8,555 nt of DNA. Origin: JANNRW01 sp031401815. GTDB taxonomy: Bacteria > Desulfobacterota > Desulfuromonadia > Geobacterales > DSM-12255. Location of the stretch: positions 1-8,555 of the forward strand of contig JANNRW010000330.1 of the NCBI GenBank assembly GCA_031401815.1. The letters run 5' to 3'. Both the position numbers and the translations under genes were made by a program. Below, in pieces: positions 5,399 to 8,555 of this stretch; the first letter of the stretch is position 1; the number at the start of each line of letters is the position of its first letter. The notes under the pieces are model-generated. The model was not told where the DNA came from. It saw only the letters and a list, made by a program, of their open reading frames with translations, and searched no databases.

Positions 5399-6346
5399 AT
5401 GAAAACAAAGTGTGAAATTTGCCTGACTGTGAAAGGTAAGCGTCAATGCAAAATGAAGAAATCTCTTGTATGCCCGCGTTGTTGTGCTGAAATAAGAAGT
5501 CCGGATTGCAGCGGCTGCTCACATTTTACCGTAGCGGAAAGATACGGCATTGAAAAAATGAAGAACCAGCATTTCCGGGAGTTTATTGCCGAAATCGATC
5601 CTCTGGTCGATGATGCAGTTGATAAAGCGTTAACGTTCGTGGAGAGCGGTAACATTGCAAAAGGGGAAGAGCTGCTTATCGAGCTGCTTCGCAGACACCC
5701 GAATCTTTACATAGTCCATTATGGCATGGGAACTGTGCTGGCAATGAAGGGTGATTACTCCAGATCAGTTGACTGCTTTGATAAATGCTTGGAGATATTC
5801 CCATACTTCACGGAAGCATGGTTCAATAAAGGCACTTCTCATAAGAATTTGCTGGAGCTTGGCAATGCCATCAGAGCCTATCAAAAGGTAATAGCGTTTG
5901 GAGCAAGTGAAGACGATTACGTAAAGACTGCTCGAGAATTTCTGGAAGGCATGGCTGCGTCGATTTATAGAGAATCCGGATTATCCCTGGATCAATATCT
6001 GCGGGAAATGAATCGATTTGAAGACGCGTTTTTGAAAATGCAGAATAAGGAATATGAAGAGGCAGTTTCCGGTTTCCTGAAAGTCGCTGAAGCGAATAAA
6101 AATCATGTCCAAACCTATGGCAATCTCGGATTATGCTACGCGTTCCTTGGGAGAAAACAGGAAGCGTTAGCCGCATTCGATAAGGCACTGGCAATAGACC
6201 CGGCATACGAGCCGGCGATTACCAACAGAGCACTGTTTCTGAGCATGAAGGATGGCCAAGAGATGCCTGATATCAGTGCAACAGTAGAATTCTATAAACA
6301 AGTGGTCGAAGAAAAGTCAAAGGGACAGGGAAAGCCAAGATATTAA
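5399..6346 (+). CDS. Zinc-ribbon and TPR-repeat protein
   Basis: A 315-residue protein. The first 45 residues are cysteine-rich (C5, C8, C17, C25, C28, C29, C37, C40; CEIC, CPRCC, CSGC) and probably bind one or two zinc ions. From about 70 the chain is helical with TPR-like repeats: clear units at about 104-135 (ending DKCLEIFP), 138-169 and 237-268 (GNLGLCYAFLGRKQEALAAF, ending DKALAIDP), plus weaker ones at about 72-101 and 206-236. TPRs bind other proteins, so an adaptor role is plausible, with cytoplasmic location as no signal peptide is seen. I chose ATG 5399 because AGGAGA (5383-5388) precedes it; a longer frame from ATG 5330 lacks a site and would start inside the attC-like sequence. 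The next gene follows by 46 bases and may be co-transcribed. Confidence 0.85.
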   Translation: MKTKCEICLTVKGKRQCKMKKSLVCPRCCAEIRSPDCSGCSHFTVAERYGIEKMKNQHFREFIAEIDPLVDDAVDKALTFVESGNIAKGEELLIELLRRHPNLYIVHYGMGTVLAMKGDYSRSVDCFDKCLEIFPYFTEAWFNKGTSHKNLLELGNAIRAYQKVIAFGASEDDYVKTAREFLEGMAASIYRESGLSLDQYLREMNRFEDAFLKMQNKEYEEAVSGFLKVAEANKNHVQTYGNLGLCYAFLGRKQEALAAFDKALAIDPAYEPAITNRALFLSMKDGQEMPDISATVEFYKQVVEEKSKGQGKPRY

Positions 6347-6392
6347 TGCCAACGAATTTTATGTAATAAGAACTCATCGTGTGGATATCGCC

Positions 6393-7070
6393 ATGAAAAA
6401 ACTGCCTGCCCTGTTTCAATTACATACAAAGAATAAAGAAAAGGTACTGCCCATGGCTGAGTTGAAGCGGAAAATTGATGCCAGTGGCGTGGATATCCCT
6501 ATGGAATTCGTCGGAAAAGCTGGTTCTTATCCGGATAGAACCGTTGCTCCTTGTCCTGTCAGGGTGGGCGTTGAGACGATAGCCGGGCTCTTTCTGTTCT
6601 GCCCTGAAGAGGATATGGATTACTTCAAGATCAGGATTCCGCCACCAGAACCAGATATTAAATTTCGCTTTCTGGAGTATGAATTGTTTTCAATCATTGA
6701 GGTGCTGTTGTTATTTAAGCAGGACAGGCAGATTGTACTGCATCTGAACCCATCTGCCACTACGGTAAAGGACTTTCTTGGTATCTGTAGCAAGACGGGT
6801 CTTTTGTCTTTTCATTACGTATGCGCCACAAGCGGTACTCAGGTCAGCTCTTTTACTGATCTGGAGGGTGAGCACCTGGAATGGATCAAGAGGAATCACC
6901 TTCGGTCATTACAATTGAAAACCACACCGGGTCAGATATTCTCTATCGCCTCAACAGCCATAGCCGAGGGATTCAAGAGCAATCAGCGTTACTATAGGTT
7001 TGCTGACGGAGTAGTCCGGCAAAGAAAAAAACCTGCCACTGCAAAGCATGGTGAGATTACAAAGCCTTGA
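6393..7070 (+). CDS. Hypothetical protein, probable partner of TPR protein
   Basis: A 225-residue protein of mixed alpha/beta character with no signal peptide. It has no motif I recognise. The middle is hydrophobic but not long enough for certain membrane segments (LEYELFSIIEVLLLF at about 93-107). The C-terminal tail is basic (VRQRKKPATAKHGEITKP). The start is uncertain: ATG 6393 has a weak GTGGAT about 6 bases upstream, while an in-frame GTG at 6381 would add four residues; neither has a strong ribosome binding site. It lies 46 bases after the TPR gene on the same strand, so co-transcription is likely and a functional link possible. It faces the Fic gene, with 82 bases between the two stops and no clear terminator between them. 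Confidence 0.7.
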   Translation: MKKLPALFQLHTKNKEKVLPMAELKRKIDASGVDIPMEFVGKAGSYPDRTVAPCPVRVGVETIAGLFLFCPEEDMDYFKIRIPPPEPDIKFRFLEYELFSIIEVLLLFKQDRQIVLHLNPSATTVKDFLGICSKTGLLSFHYVCATSGTQVSSFTDLEGEHLEWIKRNHLRSLQLKTTPGQIFSIASTAIAEGFKSNQRYYRFADGVVRQRKKPATAKHGEITKP

Positions 7071-7152
7071 GGAGAGTTTCCGATCATTGCTTTCAGGTTA
7101 TTCCCTTTAAGATTAGTGAGTTGCAGAATATTTTGCCTTAAGTCGTAAGCAC

Positions 7153-8256
7153 CTATACCCGCAATGAATAACTGGTGCTGCGGCCACCAGCAGCATCTTT
7201 TGCCAGAACGCCGCTCTCCACCAGGGTAAGAATATCGCGTAACGCTGTGTCCTGCGAGCACTTTGCCAGTTTGGCCCACTTGGTTGAGGTCAATTTCCCT
7301 TCAAAGCCATCCAGAAGCTTATTAAGCAGTAGTCGTTGCCGGTCGTTCATCGGTACGTCTGCGTAAGCCCCCCAGAAACGCGCCTTGGCGAGGACACTTG
7401 TCAGTGTCTCCTCAGCCGCATGTATAGCCCGTCCCAGACAATCCAGAAACCATGCCAACCAGCCGGTAATCTCCAGAGTTCCGTGTTGTGCCGTTTCCAG
7501 GCCGTTGTAGTAGGCAGTGCGCTCCCCCTGTATCTGCGCCGACATGCTGTAAAAGCGTTGCGGACTCTGCTCTGCTCTGGCCAGCACCATGTCGGTAAGG
7601 GCACGGGCGATCCGACCGTTACCATCCTCAAAGGGGTGAATGGTGACGAACCAGAGGTGGGCAATACCCGCTCGTATTACCAGATCCGTTCCATCGTCAC
7701 GGTTGAACCAGTCAAGAAAAGTTGCCATCTCCTCTTCAAGCCGTGACGCCGCCGGTGCTACAAAGTGGACCCGCTCACGGCCAAGCGGTCCTGAGACGAC
7801 CTGCATCGGTCCTCGCGTGTCATCGCGCCAGATGCCGACTTTGATTCTGCGGAGGTTCCGGTCGTTTACGGGAAAAAGCCGCCGGTGCCAGTCGAACAGG
7901 CGCTCTTTCGTCAGCGGCTGCAGATAATTCCGGGTTGCGTCGAGAATCATCTCCACCACGCCGTCAACGGTTCTGTCCGCACGAGCTAAAGCGCCGATAT
8001 CAATGCCCAGATGCCGGGCAACGGAAGAGCGCACCTGTTCCCGGTCGAGAATTTCACCTTCTATTTCGCTGGACTTAAGGACATCCTGCGTCAGCGTACA
8101 GAGAAAAGCTTCTGCCCGGGAAGAGATTCCCACGCTCTCCATCCGCCCCAGCAGCCGCCCCTGGCAATAACGCACCGAAGCAAGCCGCTCCAGCAAAGCT
8201 TCCCGGCTCCAGCGAAACTGTGGCCACCCCGGCAGTTCATGAATATATTCGCTCAT
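7153..8256 (-). CDS. Fic family protein with DUF4172 and winged-helix domain
   Basis: A 367-residue Fic-fold enzyme expected to transfer AMP (or a similar nucleotide group) from a nucleotide to a hydroxyl side chain on a target protein. Numbered from ATG 8256, the N-terminal DUF4172-type region carries YIHELPGWPQFRW at 4-16. The inhibitory motif SSEIEG at 62-67 fits (S/T)xxxE(G/N), marking a class II Fic whose own N-terminal helix blocks activity. The catalytic motif HPFEDGNGR at 207-215 is fully canonical. The last 65 residues look like a winged helix (DTALRDILTLVESGVLAK), suggesting DNA binding. AAGAGGT (8264-8270 on the plus strand) sits 7 bases before ATG 8256; a GTG at 8265 overlaps that site and is rejected. 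The gene appears intact, with no separate antitoxin gene beside it, as expected for class II. Its G+C is visibly higher than that of the cassettes. Confidence 0.93.
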   Translation of the reverse strand: MSEYIHELPGWPQFRWSREALLERLASVRYCQGRLLGRMESVGISSRAEAFLCTLTQDVLKSSEIEGEILDREQVRSSVARHLGIDIGALARADRTVDGVVEMILDATRNYLQPLTKERLFDWHRRLFPVNDRNLRRIKVGIWRDDTRGPMQVVSGPLGRERVHFVAPAASRLEEEMATFLDWFNRDDGTDLVIRAGIAHLWFVTIHPFEDGNGRIARALTDMVLARAEQSPQRFYSMSAQIQGERTAYYNGLETAQHGTLEITGWLAWFLDCLGRAIHAAEETLTSVLAKARFWGAYADVPMNDRQRLLLNKLLDGFEGKLTSTKWAKLAKCSQDTALRDILTLVESGVLAKDAAGGRSTSYSLRV

Positions 8257-8259
8257 TCT

Positions 8260-8274
8260 CCGCACCTCTTGCGG
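8260..8274. promoter_or_regulatory. Operator-like dyad 1 (CCGCA-N5-TGCGG)
   Basis: A perfect 5-bp inverted repeat with a 5-base spacer overlaps the predicted transcription start and the ribosome binding site of the Fic gene. A protein bound here would block transcription initiation. The same dyad recurs at 8324-8338, centred 64 bases away. Confidence 0.55.
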
Positions 8275-8276
8275 TT

Positions 8277-8305
8277 AATATAGACTCTAATCTCCGCATT
8301 GGCAA
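8277..8305 (-). promoter_or_regulatory. Sigma70-type promoter of the Fic gene
   Basis: On the minus strand TTGCCA (plus 8300-8305) and TATATT (plus 8277-8282) are each one base off consensus and are separated by the ideal 17 bases. Transcription would start near 8270, leaving a leader of only about 15 bases that still contains the AAGAGGT ribosome binding site. A half-site TGCGG (plus CCGCA 8294-8298) falls in the spacer. Confidence 0.7.
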
Positions 8306-8323
8306 GAGGGATTGCGATTTAAG

Positions 8324-8338
8324 CCGCAAATAGTGCGG
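8324..8338. promoter_or_regulatory. Operator-like dyad 2 (CCGCA-N5-TGCGG)
   Basis: It has the same arms and spacer length as the dyad at 8260-8274 but a different spacer sequence (AATAG rather than CCTCT), so the arms rather than the middle are conserved. It lies about 20 bases upstream of the -35 box. With the first dyad, about six helical turns apart, it could allow looping or cooperative binding. Confidence 0.5.
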
Positions 8339-8362
8339 ATAATGTTCTCACCATCGACAGTT

Positions 8363-8555
8363 TTTTTGGGGGACGTTTTTGGGGGACGTACCTGCTTTAT
8401 TGCTTTAGTTATTACTTTGAGGGTCATTTGAGTGTTAAATTAAAGCACAAAAGCAGGAACGTCCCCCTGGTGTTGCAAAAGCAGGAACGTCCCCCTGGTG
8501 TTGTCCCCCTGGTGTTCTGTGAGGGTCATTTGAGTGTTAAAGCACAAAAGCAGGA
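8363..8555. repeat. REP/MITE-like palindromic and tandem repeat
   Basis: A long hairpin has arms 8381-8407 and 8441-8467 (27 bases each, about four mismatches) around a 33-base loop; its tips carry GGGGGACGT and ACGTCCCCC. TTTTTGGGGGACGT is directly repeated at 8363-8376 and 8376-8389. A perfect 28-base tandem repeat occupies 8448-8475 and 8476-8503, followed by a 13-base partial copy (8504-8516). The loop-plus-arm sequence 8418-8458 reappears at 8520-8555 with five bases missing, and the repeat runs off the window end. This resembles REP or MITE intergenic palindromes mobilised by IS200-like (RAYT) transposases; no transposase gene is in the window. Confidence 0.75.

Noticed and set aside
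7153..8265. Fic toxin-antitoxin pair
   Set aside because: No small antitoxin gene adjoins it, and the inhibitory SSEIEG motif is inside the same protein, so it is a self-inhibited class II Fic.
8448..8516. CRISPR-like repeats
   Set aside because: The 28-base copies are directly adjacent with no spacers, and the third copy is partial. This is a tandem repeat, not an array.

Overview
The window looks like an accessory region of a Gram-negative, free-living bacterium. The gene families (an IS91-type element with a tyrosine recombinase, integron-type cassettes, Fic with DUF4172, and a terminal palindrome carrying GGGGGACGT) resemble what is common in Geobacter-like Desulfuromonadota, but that taxonomic guess rests on recollection. 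Base composition is patchy: sampled 60-base lines give about 37% G+C in the cassette genes (4201-4260) and about 62% in the Fic gene (7801-7860), which fits a mosaic of separate origins.

Layout. 1-357: no gene, but a CCGTG-rich degenerate repeat. 358-874: a consensus-like sigma70 promoter, a 17-bp GNRA-looped terminator hairpin about 60 bases downstream of it, then a small conserved-type gene broken by a stop and frameshifts. 875-1191: non-coding, with ATATAGGATG repeats, a UUCG-looped terminator and an inverted repeat. 1192-3122: a tightly coupled pair, tyrosine recombinase plus IS91-family (HUH, Y2) transposase, forming one mobile element whose right end probably lies near a CAAG at 3374-3377. 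3401-5330: an integron-type cassette cluster with no integron integrase (a CALIN). Two convincing attC sites and two degenerate ones flank four small genes: a secreted protein, a 3-TM protein, and a two-gene cassette of a membrane-anchored acyl-carrier-like protein and a 4-TM protein. 5399-7070: a zinc-ribbon/TPR protein followed by an unrecognised protein, in the same direction. 7153-8256 (minus): a class II Fic protein with DUF4172 and a C-terminal winged helix, reading toward the previous pair. Its promoter is flanked by two copies of CCGCA-N5-TGCGG, suggesting autoregulation. 8363-8555: a palindromic/tandem intergenic repeat of REP or MITE type.

The main points of interest are the integrase-less cassette cluster with an IS91-like element abutting its first attC, the ACP-like/membrane gene pair in one cassette, and the predicted operator pair controlling the Fic gene. 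No complete new defence or metabolic system can be demonstrated from sequence alone.
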